A stretch of 16,273 nucleotides of DNA from Butyriboletus loyo (GCA_038093515.1 JBBPSI010000392.1:1-16273), one strand, 5' to 3'; shown: positions 7,331 to 16,273, counted from the stretch's first letter. The notes: generated by a model from the letters alone, not told the origin. Numbers and translations: made by a program.

Positions 7331-7912
7331 TACTTCTGCCAACAGTGATCGGAGCCGTGAAGCGTGTGATGGCGTCTGGTGACCCTTACCCACCTAGCGA
7401 GTACATACCAGAGCCGGGTACCTACTGAAATGGCAGTCGTCTGATTGAGAGGGCAGTTACAACTGCTTCGGTTGCCACATGGGACCGAGAACCCGTCCAG
7501 GTCAAGATGCCAGATCATCGGGACAACGACCTTAGGCAGCTACGTATCCTCCCCCGAGTTGCGATGGGTAGAAACTTCCTGTCTCATCGCCGCCCTTTCC
7601 GTGCAATCGCCCACGCCTGTGCCTTGCCATCAACCATCAACGTTGATGTCCAGGTTCTTCACATCAGTCTTCTCCTATGTTTCAGATTACTGAGCAGTAA
7701 ATGCCCAAAATTCTGTTACGTCGTGGTCGCACTCATGAAATCTTGTAATCACATTTCTGACTCAATGGACATGTGGCCACCCTCTTGTACTGCAGAGACG
7801 ACGCGATTAATCGCACGCGCACCCTCCTCGCGCCGCGCGTAGTACACACTTCTAACGCAATGCATCAACTGGTTGAGACCCAAATTAAACCAGCGATCGT
7901 TTAACGATGGAT
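7331..7912. other. Region without a recognised gene
   Basis: The first about 40 bp on the minus strand (ATCACTGTTGGCAGAAGTAACC) resembles the exon-like segment at 12910-12940, so the duplication reaches a little past 7330. The rest has only short open frames (for example 7507-7842 +) with no family resemblance that I can see. Confidence 0.35.
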
Positions 7913-8480
7913 GGTACTCACTTTGGTGGGTTGGGGGTCGTGTATATCAAAATCGCTAAAGATCGTGGGCTGATGCTGTGGTTGAATATTCTATGTGGTG
8001 TACGTCAGGTCGAGGACTGGGAAATTGATGTTAGGAGCTACCGCGGCCGGCTGGTTAGTGCTTGGTCTCTTGGCGAGCATGCTTGCGAAGTACGCAATCA
8101 GTCCTCCGAGAGAGTTCTGCTCATAAACATATTTATCAACTAGTTTACACTGTCCCGCGCAAAGCAAGAACCTACGTCTGAACGGCATACATTGGTGGTA
8201 CTCACTTTAGTGGATGGGGGGTCGTTTATATCAAACTCCACCCCAGGTATCATGGGCTGGTGCTGTAGTTTGAATATTCTATGTGGTGTACGTCAGGTCG
8301 AGGACAGGGAAATTCATGTTACGAGCTACCGCGGCCGGCCGGTCAGTGCCTGACCTCTTGGCGGGCAGGCCTGTGAAGTCAACAGCCAGTCCTCCGAGAG
8401 AGTTCTGCCCATAGATGCATTGATAAGCCAATTTACATTGTCCCACGCAAAACAAGAACCTACGTCTGAACGGCGTGTAG
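7913..8480 (-). repeat. Tandem 284-bp duplication with a shared minus-strand open frame
   Basis: Copy A (7913-8196) and copy B (8197-8480) both start GGTACTCACTTT and end near ACCTACGTCTGAACGGC. They appear roughly 80-85% identical by eye. On the minus strand both are open across the same stretch and share FRRRFL, GQCKL, QNSLGGL, PAAVA and NFPVLDLTYTT followed by a stop. Several differences change amino acids while the frame stays open. The period is not a multiple of three, so the copies are not fused in frame. Each could be the end of an unrecognised exon; on the minus strand both are followed by a GTGAGTACC donor-like sequence. Confidence 0.6.
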
Positions 8481-8801
8481 TGGGTGCCATGTATGCTGTT
8501 GGGAAGAAAGTCGTGTTGCTAAATCAGTCGCGCCGCCCGCCAGGAGACTACCTTTATATGTAGACTTGAAGCGAGTTCAACTAGTTGCGGTCACATTGGA
8601 TATGAGCCTCAAAACATGTTTTGCCAATAGGCAAAGCTGCGCCCAGACAACCACAACTGCAACGTGGGTGCTTCGCTTATCGAGCGCGGCTACCCTGTAG
8701 ATTCACAGCATGCCACGCTATAGTAGCAAGGTTGGAAACGAGGTTGAGAGTGCTCACCACACGCACGTTGCACATAGACCTTCCCCTGAACCACTGTGAA
8801 G
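8481..8801. other. Intergenic, no gene seen
   Basis: Only short open frames are present (8621-8833 + is compositionally unremarkable). No promoter or repeat was identified with confidence. Confidence 0.35.
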
Positions 8802-9079
8802 ATGTCTGCGAAGCAAGTCAGGGTCCAGAGTGAGGAGGACTCGGAGGGGAGGGTAAGACGACAAGTCTGTACTGGATGTTAACGTTGAACTTCCACCACG
8901 ACTCACTTGTTTTACACTTGCAGACTGGCCTTGCTCAGCATCTTTCAAACTGTCTGACCTTCCCTATAGTGCGCGGCGTGCAATTTCGAAAAGATCGTGG
9001 GAACCTGGAAGCAATCGTTGAAGATGTCCACGTTTCAACCTCGTCCACTCGGGTCGAATACAATTTCGAGGAACCTTGA
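8802..9079 (+). CDS. Possible two-exon small protein, unknown function
   Basis: ATG at 8802 opens a 17-codon first exon (MSAKQVRVQSEEDSEGR) that ends in phase 0 at a GTAAGA donor (8853). A 71-nt intron with an AACGTTGAAC-type stretch and a pyrimidine-rich ACACTTGCAG acceptor ends at 8923. Exon 2 (8924-9079) continues the frame through 51 codons, including FPIVRGVQFRKDRGN, to TGA. The predicted 68-residue protein is charged and has no signal peptide or membrane segment. I recognise no family. It may be a remnant of a longer gene, and a second acceptor near 8969 would break the frame. Confidence 0.3.
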
Positions 9080-9535
9080 ATAAGATTTCCCTTAAAATCC
9101 TCGCGTCCTCCTCGTTGTCGACATCTACCTTCGTATGATGTATGGACGCTCCGACGTGAGTCATTAGATCTTCAGACATGATATTTATCGTGATGATTTC
9201 AGATCCAACAAGTCGATTCGGATCGCGGTAAACACTATGGTGGCATACCTCTGCTGTTGGTTCACCACTATAACTAATGTTCGCTGGTGGAGGCGTCTCA
9301 GGCTGGTCATCGTGCCATCACGCCGTCCCTTTTCTATATGCAGAGCCTTGCGCAGTAGAATCGATCCCGACGACACGTTTACCACGCACGGTGTGACGAT
9401 CATCAGGACGTTAATCGAATCTTGATATCGGCTCATATCAACTCCAAGAAGCTCACAGCGTCTAATATGGAGCCCCCGTATGTCCTTTCTTCTCAGGAAC
9501 TGGTCATACTTGGAGGCCGTGTTGCCTGCATGCCA
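9080..9535. other. Region with splice-like signals but no assigned gene
   Basis: A GTGAGT site near 9156 and a GATGATTTCAG near 9202 could bound a short intron on the + strand. The open frames on either side (9237-9425 + and 9185-9436 -) match no family that I know. Confidence 0.25.
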
Positions 9536-9539
9536 CCCT

Positions 9540-9545
9540 TATAAA
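9540..9545 (+). promoter_or_regulatory. TATA box upstream of the P-loop relic
   Basis: TATAAA within CCCTTATAAATGGCC, about 165 nt before the P-loop coding start, followed by a C/T-rich leader. Confidence 0.45.
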
Positions 9546-9690
9546 TGGCCTGGCTCGTGAACGGTCAAGTTACCGGATTCCAGCCTGCGGACGAGCACGT
9601 AGCACATCACACAACTATCCATCTGCCACACTGCCCTCAGTCATCTGCCCTGGATAGATAGCATTTGTTCTAGCCTCACTAGTGCCACCC

Positions 9691-9985
9691 CTCCAAACAC
9701 CCCAACCGCCGTAATATTCTTATCGTCGGAGACGCCGGCGCAGGGAAAAGCTCCCTCGTCGATCTTATTTCCGGCGGAGAGCGGTGCCCTCCCACTGGCC
9801 GGTTGTCGCCGACACATATTCACACTTTGATTCACAATGGGTTCGTTTTTTCTGAGGCTGGTGGCCAGTCGAAAGGTCCTTTGGTGACTACCTACTGGAG
9901 AATTTTACGACTTGGATGATCTCCCGACTACTTCGTCTGTATCGCCAATTTCCGTTGACCACCTCCAGCCGTCTTCCAACTCAGC
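9691..9985 (+). pseudogene. P-loop GTPase-like pseudogene fragment
   Basis: Phase 2 encodes PNRRNILIVGDAGAGKSS and then LVDLISGGER. The Walker A/G1 motif GDAGAGKSS is at 9728-9754. The beta-strand before it and the helix after it are typical of the G-domain (AIG1/septin-like) proteins common in basidiomycetes. The same frame continues to FVFSEAGG, where a DTAGL-type G3 motif would be expected, then to a stop at 9914. Coding character appears to switch near 9875-9880 to phase 1 (FGDYLLENFTTW, then ISRLLRLYRQ), which resembles the helix after G3. No ATG lies between the TATA box and G1. G4 and G5 were not found. I read it as a frameshifted relic. Confidence 0.5.
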
Positions 9986-10780
9986 GGGAGAGCGACATCC
10001 CGAGCGCCATGTCTGTGTCTTTTCTCGCGAACGGCCCCACCAGTGTTTTCTCCTCCATCCTTCCGCACCCCGTCCATATGAAAATTGTCTCATCCGTTTG
10101 TTCGTTCCCAAATTGCCCGCGCGGACAAGCTCGTTAAAGACTTCAACCGTCTCCCCCTGGGCCATCTCCTCCGGCGACTCGGGCATCTCCATTCCGCACC
10201 AATCGTCTGTATCCAAGAACAAGAGGCGGTCGCGCGCGAAACAGATGCAGCTCTTTATCGGTCCTTTGATGACGGGTTTATTCTTTTCACAACCGCTTCC
10301 AGCTACATGCAAAATTGGGCCGTGTAGGAATTTGTTTGCACGACAGGTACATGCGGGGGTGTCGGAGATCAGGTCTCGCTCCCCCATTCATGAAGGTCCT
10401 CTTCGACAGATAGTCATGCTAGTCAAGCACAGACTCCCTCCCGGCTTGCATCGCTCCCCCGTTGTTTATATATCCGCCCAACTTCCCTCCGCCGGGAGAG
10501 TCGTTAGTGACACGGCTGCCGAGGTCGGCGTGTATCCTGTTGAATTCGTGTTGCCAGATCAGGGGCGTGGAGCTAGGGTCGAGGAGCATTTTGGACACTC
10601 GACAATTTGCTAGAGGGGTTGGGAGGTGGATCGGATTGAAGCAGATAGGTGAGTACGCCTCGCCCACTCCCTTGCTATCCCTTACTCTCTAGCACACTGG
10701 TTTTTCAGTGTCATCTTGACTATTCATCCCACCAAAATATGCGTATACACTTTGTGCTGAGCTAAACGGTTTACATACAG
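9986..10780. other. Long overlapping open frames, function unresolved
   Basis: A 233-codon + frame (9912-10613) and a 160-codon minus frame (9905-10387) overlap across this GC-rich stretch, and neither has a recognisable domain. They could be degraded continuation of the GTPase relic or chance. A well-formed intron-like segment (GTGAGTAC at 10649 to TTTTTCAG at 10708) implies + strand transcription once occurred here, but the flanking frames do not join cleanly. Confidence 0.25.
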
Positions 10781-10971
10781 AAGCTGTTTCGAAGGGAAAA
10801 TGGACCGGACATCGTCACAACACAGTATCTCTACCATTCGTGGGTGCGTTTGATCCCATTGTCCGTGGCTGTGTCTCATCCAAGGTTCACCTAGATCTCT
10901 CTACATTACTTCAAGACCCTTTCGAAAGCGAAAACTTCCTCGTTGTCCAGGGTAATGGTAATCTTACTTGA
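10781..10971 (+). CDS. Exon-like open segment, unknown protein
   Basis: After a branch-like GCTAAAC and the acceptor TTACATACAG, one frame stays open for 62 codons from 10783 to TGA at 10969. It includes LPFVGAFDPIVRGC, SSKVHLDLSTLL and FESENFLVVQ. The alternating hydrophobic pattern is protein-like, but I cannot name a family. A second frame is open from 10781 to 10894 and also looks protein-like. It may be a last exon of a gene whose upstream exons are decayed. Confidence 0.25.
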
Positions 10972-11697
10972 GAATTATGAGCCCTCGTGGTAGCTCGGCT
11001 GCAGCACCCGGTTGACGACGAGCACCAAACCCGCATTAGACCCACTTGTAATATACCGCGCACAAAGCAGTGAACGCGTGTGCATTCCAGGACGTTCTTC
11101 AACACAGAACGCTCATTTGCCTAGAATGTCTTTCGCAAAATTGATTCACCATACCACGTCACATTCCTATTCATACGTGCAGGCGTTTCCGCTACAGCGC
11201 ACATTCGCTGCTACAAACATCTGACAGGTGGCCGTTGTAGGAGCCCCAACGATAGGTTTACGAGTTTTCTGTATCACATATATTGCTCTCAAGAATTATA
11301 CTGAGTTGTTGGATCGGATTCCACCAATGCGATATGCTGGGCCAATCTCATCGCATGCACGTCATATTCTGACACACTCCCCAAAAAGCAAGTTTGAAGC
11401 GCTATATTTTCGATATTCCGGCGAACGGGAATGATACACAGGCCGGTTCGCGTCCTTCCGCAATACCTCGACCGACGCCGAACGTTGAACGTTGAAGGCT
11501 GGCTCGAAACCATTCAAGACCTCCTTGGCCCAATGACCCTGCTCTTCAACGCCCTAACAATTGATCCCGTGCGTAGTCTCGAATGCCCGAGCTCATACGT
11601 CCGCGACATGCGGTCGTGACGCCCACTTTTTTCTTGGTATTAGCAGCCTATATGCTATTGTAGCCCTCGAAGAGGGTCCACAACGTATCGGTTTCTA
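10972..11697. other. Region without a recognised gene
   Basis: Two adjoining + frames (11228-11434 and 11431-11619) have moderately protein-like stretches such as WLETIQDLLGPMTLLFNALT. No motif, splice structure or neighbour allows assignment. Confidence 0.3.
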
Positions 11698-11931
11698 CTA
11701 AACCCCCGAATAGATCCTGAAAGGGTCTCTAGCATAATAAACCAAACCCAAGAGCCTCGTCCAAACCTGATGCGTATTGTATCCCAACGTTTCGAGCAGA
11801 ACCGCCTCCGATTCGTTCGTGTCCCGCTCCACGATCTGAGCCTCCCCTGGTGTGACATCTGCAAATGCAATCGCAGACACGGCCCCGTTTTGACTGGCAA
11901 TGGGCTGCGACAGTACGCGGCGATCCGACAA
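11698..11931 (-). pseudogene. DUF6533-family C-terminal fragment, stop lost
   Basis: The minus frame carries 51 residues (11764-11916) that match the last part of the intact protein: VLSQPIASQN, AVSAIAFADVT, then VERDTNESEA and ending NTHQV. At the position of the intact TGA (after REV) this copy has TGG, so the frame runs on for 21 more codons to a new stop. Upstream of VLSQP the similarity ends abruptly, so it is a truncated copy. CpGs are retained here, unlike the copy at 6126-6690. It is probably not a functional gene. Confidence 0.75.
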
Positions 11932-12114
11932 CTACGCGATCAGGATGGAGGTGTGGTTGCGGAAGGTGGCGCGAGAGCGGCGTCGTAGTTGCCGCAGAGA
12001 GGAAAAAGGTGGAATAGGAGCAGGCCTCCGAGAAAGATTGAATCATGGCTTCATTTCAATGCATCAGATTATCTACTAATCCGATAGCAAGTAAGAAGTC
12101 GGGAGGCTGCGGAA

Positions 12115-12560
12115 CCAGACGGATCTATCATCGAGGCGAACACCGCGTTTCTACCATTCGTTCATTTCAAGGCATTGCTACAGGTCAAAAGTGCCGCAGT
12201 GCCATCTTTCGCCGCTCAATTGAACATCGAGTCTTATCGATTATCAATGCATCAGCGCTCCTTCCACGCCCGTACTTATCCCGATAAGTTATAGTTACGA
12301 ATGGCATCACAGCATATCTTGGCTACCTACTTTTTCCCGTCAGTATGTATCTAAGTGCAGCCCATTATTCATGTGATCTGATTTCGACTTGAAGATCAAG
12401 GACGTCAATGGCCACAGAACCAAGAATTTGGTTATGGAAACCACATCAACAGTGCCTCCCCAGGATAAAAAATTGGCATGGTTGCTCGGGAACCAAGGAT
12501 TTGGTGATGACCAGAATCAGCAGTGCCTCGCCGCCGATATGATCAAAGTACTCACCCTTA
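12115..12560 (+). repeat. Segmental duplication, copy 2
   Basis: Direct-orientation partner of 6920-7330. Here it lies next to a DUF6533 fragment on the opposite strand, whereas in copy 1 the fragment is on the + strand, so one junction has been inverted. Confidence 0.55.
12418..12537 (+). repeat. Short direct repeat inside duplication copy 2
   Basis: AACCAAGAATTTGGTTATG...CAACAGTGCCTCCCC (from 12418) recurs as AACCAAGGATTTGGTGATG...CAGCAGTGCCTCGCC (from 12491), about 73 bp apart. Copy 1 of the duplication has only one such unit. Confidence 0.5.
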
Positions 12561-12985
12561 TCTACAGTCATACCATCCGGATCGGTGGGTTGCGGATGCT
12601 GGTACGGTTGGTTCCGCCAGCGGTGATCTCGGCCAAATGCATGATCATCAAGATGTCGGAAATGCGATGCAAACGTATAGATATTGCACATAGTGCGAAA
12701 AAGGGAGGTATGTCACTGGGCATTTATTCGAATGTCAGAGTGGGATGAGCAGGGTACAGTCAAAATGGCACGAGAAGGCAACGTGGACGAGAAAAGGCTA
12801 GTGAGTAGGTGGAGCCTACGCACGTGTCCGCCCCTTTGTCGCACTCTATACATTTGCATCGCATCGATTCCCGCGCCATGACACACATCTCGACGATCAT
12901 GCATTTTGCCGAGATCACTGTTGGCGGAAGCAACCGTACCAGCATTCGCAACCCACCGATCCGGACGGCACGACCGTAGATAAGG
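12556..12985. repeat. Inverted repeat, two arms of about 145-160 bp
   Basis: The left arm (12556-12700) and the reverse complement of the right arm (12826-12985) align from CCCTTATCTAC through GGATCGGTGGGTTGCG.ATGCTGG, then AAATGCATGATC and GATGCAAA. Identity is about 85% by eye, with one extra stretch of about 15 nt in the right arm. Read outward, both arms encode related peptides. The left arm (minus) has LMIMHLAEITAGGTNRTSIR and NPPIR; the right arm (plus) has TIMHFAEITVGGSNRTSIR and NPPIR, each followed by a stop. These look like two head-to-head copies of one exon from an unrecognised gene. Confidence 0.65.
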
Positions 12986-13286
12986 GAAGATGACCATTGA
13001 ATCTTTTTGAGTGAAATTTACCTGTGCTTCATACACGAAGACCCTGTTTTCTACACATCAACGAAGACGCTCTTGCACTGCCTTCCATTAGCGCTCGTCA
13101 TGATCATGGCGTATCGCATGTTTGTCGAACGTCCGAGGATCAAATGTCACTCGTTATTCTAAACTTGTCTCGAAGCAAATATTCAATACACCGGATAGGT
13201 GATATAACTGCCAGTCTGGCCCAGCCGAACTCATCACTGAATCACTGGAAAACCTCCCTCAGGCTCCTCCGCTCTGAATTGTTGCC

Positions 13287-15090
13287 ATGTCCTCTGACCT
13301 GCAGTCTGCCTTGGCGCTTATCCAGATGAATAACTATGTATCTCGTGAGGTTGCTCATAACTTCCGTCAATGATTATTCTTATCGATCAGCGCAGTTGCT
13401 CTCATCACTGCTGTTGTATACGATTATTGTGAGTGATGCTTGTGTGCGCGCTATCCTTTTCATGCTGAACTGGGCGCAACCGCAGTCCTCACCTTTTCGA
13501 GAGAGGTATGTTATTACATCACTCTGCCATCACATTTGCATGTCTGCTGATAATATTCAAAGGTGGACTATGTTTGGGTAGGGAACCAACAATTATCGAG
13601 CGAGGTAGGTCCCTGACAGCCTTTCAGCGCAGACCCTGGACCTGGGTATCTACAATCTTTGTTCTGGTGCGTGTCAAAGTTCAGGGAGCCTCATTGGACA
13701 TTCTAAATTCACACTTCTGTAGGTTCGTTATTTCGGTCTTGGTTACTCTATGTACGTCGATTGTTGCTATAGTGCATAGAAAATCACACAGCTGACGGTT
13801 AATCAAGTCTTAATGGATTATGTATGTTCAGAATTATATTGGAAGTCAATTGAGCTGATCAGACATGTTTGCAGTGGGTACTACCTTTCTCCATGGCCCC
13901 GTCACAGTGAGCTTTTCTGCTTCGCACCTTGTCTGTCGTTCATGACGGGCTTTGGTGTAGACGTATGCATCTGAATTGCAATCGAAAATTATATTTGATA
14001 ACAGTTCCATAGATGTAAGCTGATTCATCCATTGCCTACACCACTACCAGCATGAGACATGGATATTTCAAAGGCACCATATTATTAACGGTATATCTCT
14101 GGGAGTTTGAGATATTTTATAATGCTGCTGACCGTAAGTTCCTGTATCCGTTAATTCCCTTCCCTTGACCATGATTCCCACTACAGTCGTAATGATCCTG
14201 CGTGTGTACGCGATGTGGAATCGATCCAAACGGATTCTTTGGATTCTCCTGTTCATCTACGTACCACAGATTATTTCTTCCTTTGTTTATACAGGCGTAT
14301 ACGAGAGTCCCGGTAAATACATCTCTGGTAGGTCCCGAGCTATTCTAAATGTGTCACTGTGTCTTACGAAGGTGGTCCTTTGTTACCTTCCACCCTTTCC
14401 TTCAGTCACAATTGTTCAAATCGGCGATTTCTCTTTTTGCACTTTCCCCAACAACACTCCCCCCAACACTTTCATGTATTCCAAAATCCCGCGATTTATT
14501 CTCAGTGCTATGCTTTTGATTCTCGCAATTATCCAAACCTGCAGCCAGTCGGTCGAGATGTACAAAGCAACCAAGCAGTGGCAGCCTAATCGGTACATGC
14601 GTCAACTCGTCAGAGATGGAGTTGTTTACTTCTTCGTGTGCGTCTCGCTTTTCCACTCCCTCTCGTTCGTCACTATTACATTCCCTCATACACCCTACTC
14701 TCGAATGTGTTCTCAACAACTAACCACCCAGTTATTTTCTTCTGAACCGCTAGAAATGTGTTCTACAATGTGACTACTGTAACGTCCTCATTAAACAGCA
14801 CTTCGCTGCTCTTCTTGTGGTTGCTGTCTTTCGTGACCATATGCCCTATGATGCCGCGGTTCATCATCAGCGTGCGAGAGCTGTACGACCGTGATGTTCG
14901 TGGGCGCTGGGAGGGGGTTGACACCGGATTCGGTGTGTTGTCGCAACCGCTTGCCAGTGAAAATGCTGCGGTGTCCGCGATCGCATTCGCAGATGTCACC
15001 TCGGGACAGGATCGGGTCGTAGAAAGGGACATGAACGAATCGGAGGCGATTCGACTCGAACCGTTGGGAGACAATACGCGCGAGGTTTGA
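13287..15090 (+). CDS. DUF6533-domain seven-helix membrane protein
   Basis: This spliced gene was built from family motifs and splice sites. Exons in nt: 13287-13344 (MSSDLQSAL...NNYVS), 13396-13428 (LITAVVYDY), 13486-13505 (LTFSRE), 13563-13577 (VDYVW), 13628-13666 (RRPWTWVSTIFVL), 13723-13751 (VRYFGLGYS). An uncertain part follows, containing GTTFLHGPVT (to 13906). Then about 14052-14133 (YLWEFEIFYNAAD), 14187-14327 (VMILRVYAMWNRSKRILW), 14406-14637 (FILSAMLLILA, MYKATKQWQPNRYM) and 14754-15090 (MMPRFIISVRELYDRD, LSQPLASEN, stop). Introns are mostly 50-57 nt with GTRNGT donors. Membrane segments are clear. The family is fungal, integral to membranes and of unknown role. Only the exon joins between 13752 and 14052 are unresolved. 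Confidence 0.8.
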
Positions 15091-15499
15091 ATGTGGATTT
15101 TGGGTAGAGACCCGGGACGAGCAAGTACAAGCGCTTGGGCGTTGGTGAAAGATTAGAGGATGGTTGTATTTCGAATAGCGACTCGGATCGATATTTATGT
15201 TAGATATGCATATGCCTCATCTCAGTCTGGGCTCAATTTGTTATGTACAACCCCCAATTCTACACAGGCATGTCTCGAGGGAGCTTCTTGACGGGTGCAG
15301 TGGGGTTCTGCGCTGCAACCCTTTCCTGACATCTACAGGGCTTTTGGACTCCAAACTAGTAGGAGCCAAGTTGAATAAAGCCTGTGTTCTGCGACTTCCG
15401 TCAGGTTCATTGGGCATAGTGCCCACAAGAAAGTTTGGTCCGCAGATGAGATCCGGGAATGAAACTTTGGGCGTTGTCGTACTTGGGAGTGGCTGGGAA
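15091..15499. other. Intergenic downstream of the DUF6533 gene
   Basis: An AATAAA at 15374-15379 could serve as a poly(A) signal. Overlapping open frames on both strands (15197-15535 + and 15241-15561 -) run through the retrotransposon poly(A) junction, so neither can be an intact ancestral gene as drawn. I recognise no family. Confidence 0.35.
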
Positions 15500-16273
15500 T
15501 TTTTTTTTTTTGGACAAGCGTGTATCATTATGTAGCGACTGCCTAGACTAGTACTACACAATACGCTAAGGCGGTTATACTAGTAACCGGTCCGAGGGAA
15601 AATGCTTTTACGCACGCCCTGTGTTAGCAGGGGGTGTGGGACTCCGTGAGCTGTCAGGTGGCCTTGGTGTCATCAGAGGGCCCGGGCAGCATAATACCTA
15701 CTAAAACCTCAATGTTTGTGACCCAGTCTTGGGGAAGGTTATGGCTGTTCGATATGAGGGGTAGCCAGGTGTTATATACTTGTTGTTTTAGTTTGGGTTT
15801 GTGTCAAGAATTTGCTCGTTGTCGATCTACGTGTAGGTGTGTATTCAAGCGGTTAAGCCATCGGGTTTCGATGGCCTTAGTATTTGGTGTTAGGTTCCTG
15901 ATAACACGCTCGCATCGGAGCGACCAGATTAGGTGTGCTGATTCAGATATTAAGATCCATTGTAGTCTCGCCCGGGCGTTGAGTATATGGGATTGGTTGG
16001 TGTGTGGTGGTGAGGTGGTGATTGAGCCACATCCAAGGAGGAGGCCAATAGAGGGGGTCTTCCACTCTCCGAGGCATGGGGGCCAGATTTGTTGGACTAG
16101 GTTCCAGACAGCAGTGGACTCCGGGTTGTGGCAGTGGAGAAGGATGTGGTCAAGGGATTCGTTTGGGGCGCCACAGTGGACGCAGCTCACTCAGGCTTGG
16201 AGGTTAGGGACATGGGACCAGAATTTCCCGATATGCAGCGAGTTGTTCATTGCCCTGTACAGGAAGGTTTGTA
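15500..16273 (-). mobile_element. 3' end of a non-LTR retrotransposon with A12 tail
   Basis: On the minus strand the order is coding sequence (16273-15804), a 3' UTR of about 290 nt, and a run of twelve A (T run at 15500-15511). Terminal poly(A) is the mark of target-primed reverse transcription. The 5' part lies beyond the right edge, so the target-site duplication cannot be checked here. Confidence 0.75.
15804..16273 (-). pseudogene. Non-LTR retrotransposon C-terminal zinc-binding region
   Basis: The minus frame enters the window open as FLYRAMNNSLHIGKFWSHVP, meets TGA at 16191-16193, and continues in the same frame with CVHCGAPNESLDHILLHC. That segment is CX2CX8HX4C, the pattern of the zinc-binding domain found at the C-terminus of fungal LINE-type reverse transcriptases (zf-RVT). 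A Trp-rich helical tail follows (WNLVQQIWPP, LLLGCGS, WILISESAHLIWSLRCERVI) and ends at 15804. The RT and endonuclease domains would be upstream, outside the window. The TGA could come from CGA by one C-to-T change. The GTG at 16188 is not a real start. Confidence 0.8.

Noticed and set aside
7913..8480. Terminal repeats of a DNA transposon or a CRISPR-like repeat
   Set aside because: There are only two long adjacent copies with no spacers, no inverted ends and no target-site duplication.
9905..10387. 160-codon minus-strand ORF as a real protein
   Set aside because: No domain, promoter or splice evidence was found, and it overlaps a longer + frame. Composition alone could leave both open, so it is described only as unresolved.
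12389..12748. 119-codon + strand ORF as a gene
   Set aside because: It covers the duplicated block and one arm of the inverted repeat, where the conserved frame is on the minus strand.

Overview
The window looks like transposon-rich, gene-poor DNA from a filamentous basidiomycete, probably an Agaricomycete. Three things suggest this: a multi-exon gene of the DUF6533 seven-helix membrane family with introns of about 50-60 nt, a Ty3/Gypsy chromovirus with an integrase-linked chromodomain, and a poly(A)-tailed non-LTR retrotransposon whose protein ends in a CCHC zinc-binding module. No rRNA, tRNA or CRISPR array was seen.

Left part (1-6125) is a nest of LTR retroelements. A Gypsy element, here called Gypsy-B, runs on the + strand from 727 to 5683. 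It carries the end of RNase H, integrase, a chromodomain, a separate 3' ORF with three CCHC zinc knuckles, a polypurine tract and its 3' LTR. Three later insertions break it. A minus-strand LTR of family 'LTR-A' (207-726) cuts RNase H. A solo LTR-A (1730-2245) sits in the integrase between the first and second catalytic Asp. An 810-bp solo LTR ('LTR-C', 4839-5648) sits in Gypsy-B's own 3' LTR with a perfect GCTAG duplication. Gypsy-B appears to have landed inside an older LTR-A (5684-6125), which had itself inserted into a DUF6533 gene. The three LTR families share little overall sequence, but all carry GGTCTGTGC exactly 14 nt before a TATA box. LTR-C also holds a dense array of short perfect stem-loops.

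Middle part (6126-13000) is decayed and duplicated DNA. It has a DUF6533 3' pseudogene almost stripped of CpG (6126-6690), a 284-bp tandem duplication (7913-8480), and a P-loop GTPase relic with a TATA box but no ATG (about 9540-9985). It also has a minus-strand DUF6533 C-terminal fragment (11764-11916), a block shared between 6920-7330 and 12115-12560, and an inverted repeat (12556-12700 / 12826-12985). Several open, exon-like segments could not be assigned.

Right part (13287-16273) holds the one gene that looks intact, a DUF6533 membrane protein with several tiny exons, followed by the 3' end of a minus-strand non-LTR retrotransposon with a 12-nt A tail.

The genes do not form a pathway. 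The common theme is repeated retroelement insertion into, and mutational decay of, a local DUF6533 gene cluster. The LTR families, their names (A, B, C) and the nesting order are my reading of the sequence and were not checked against any database.
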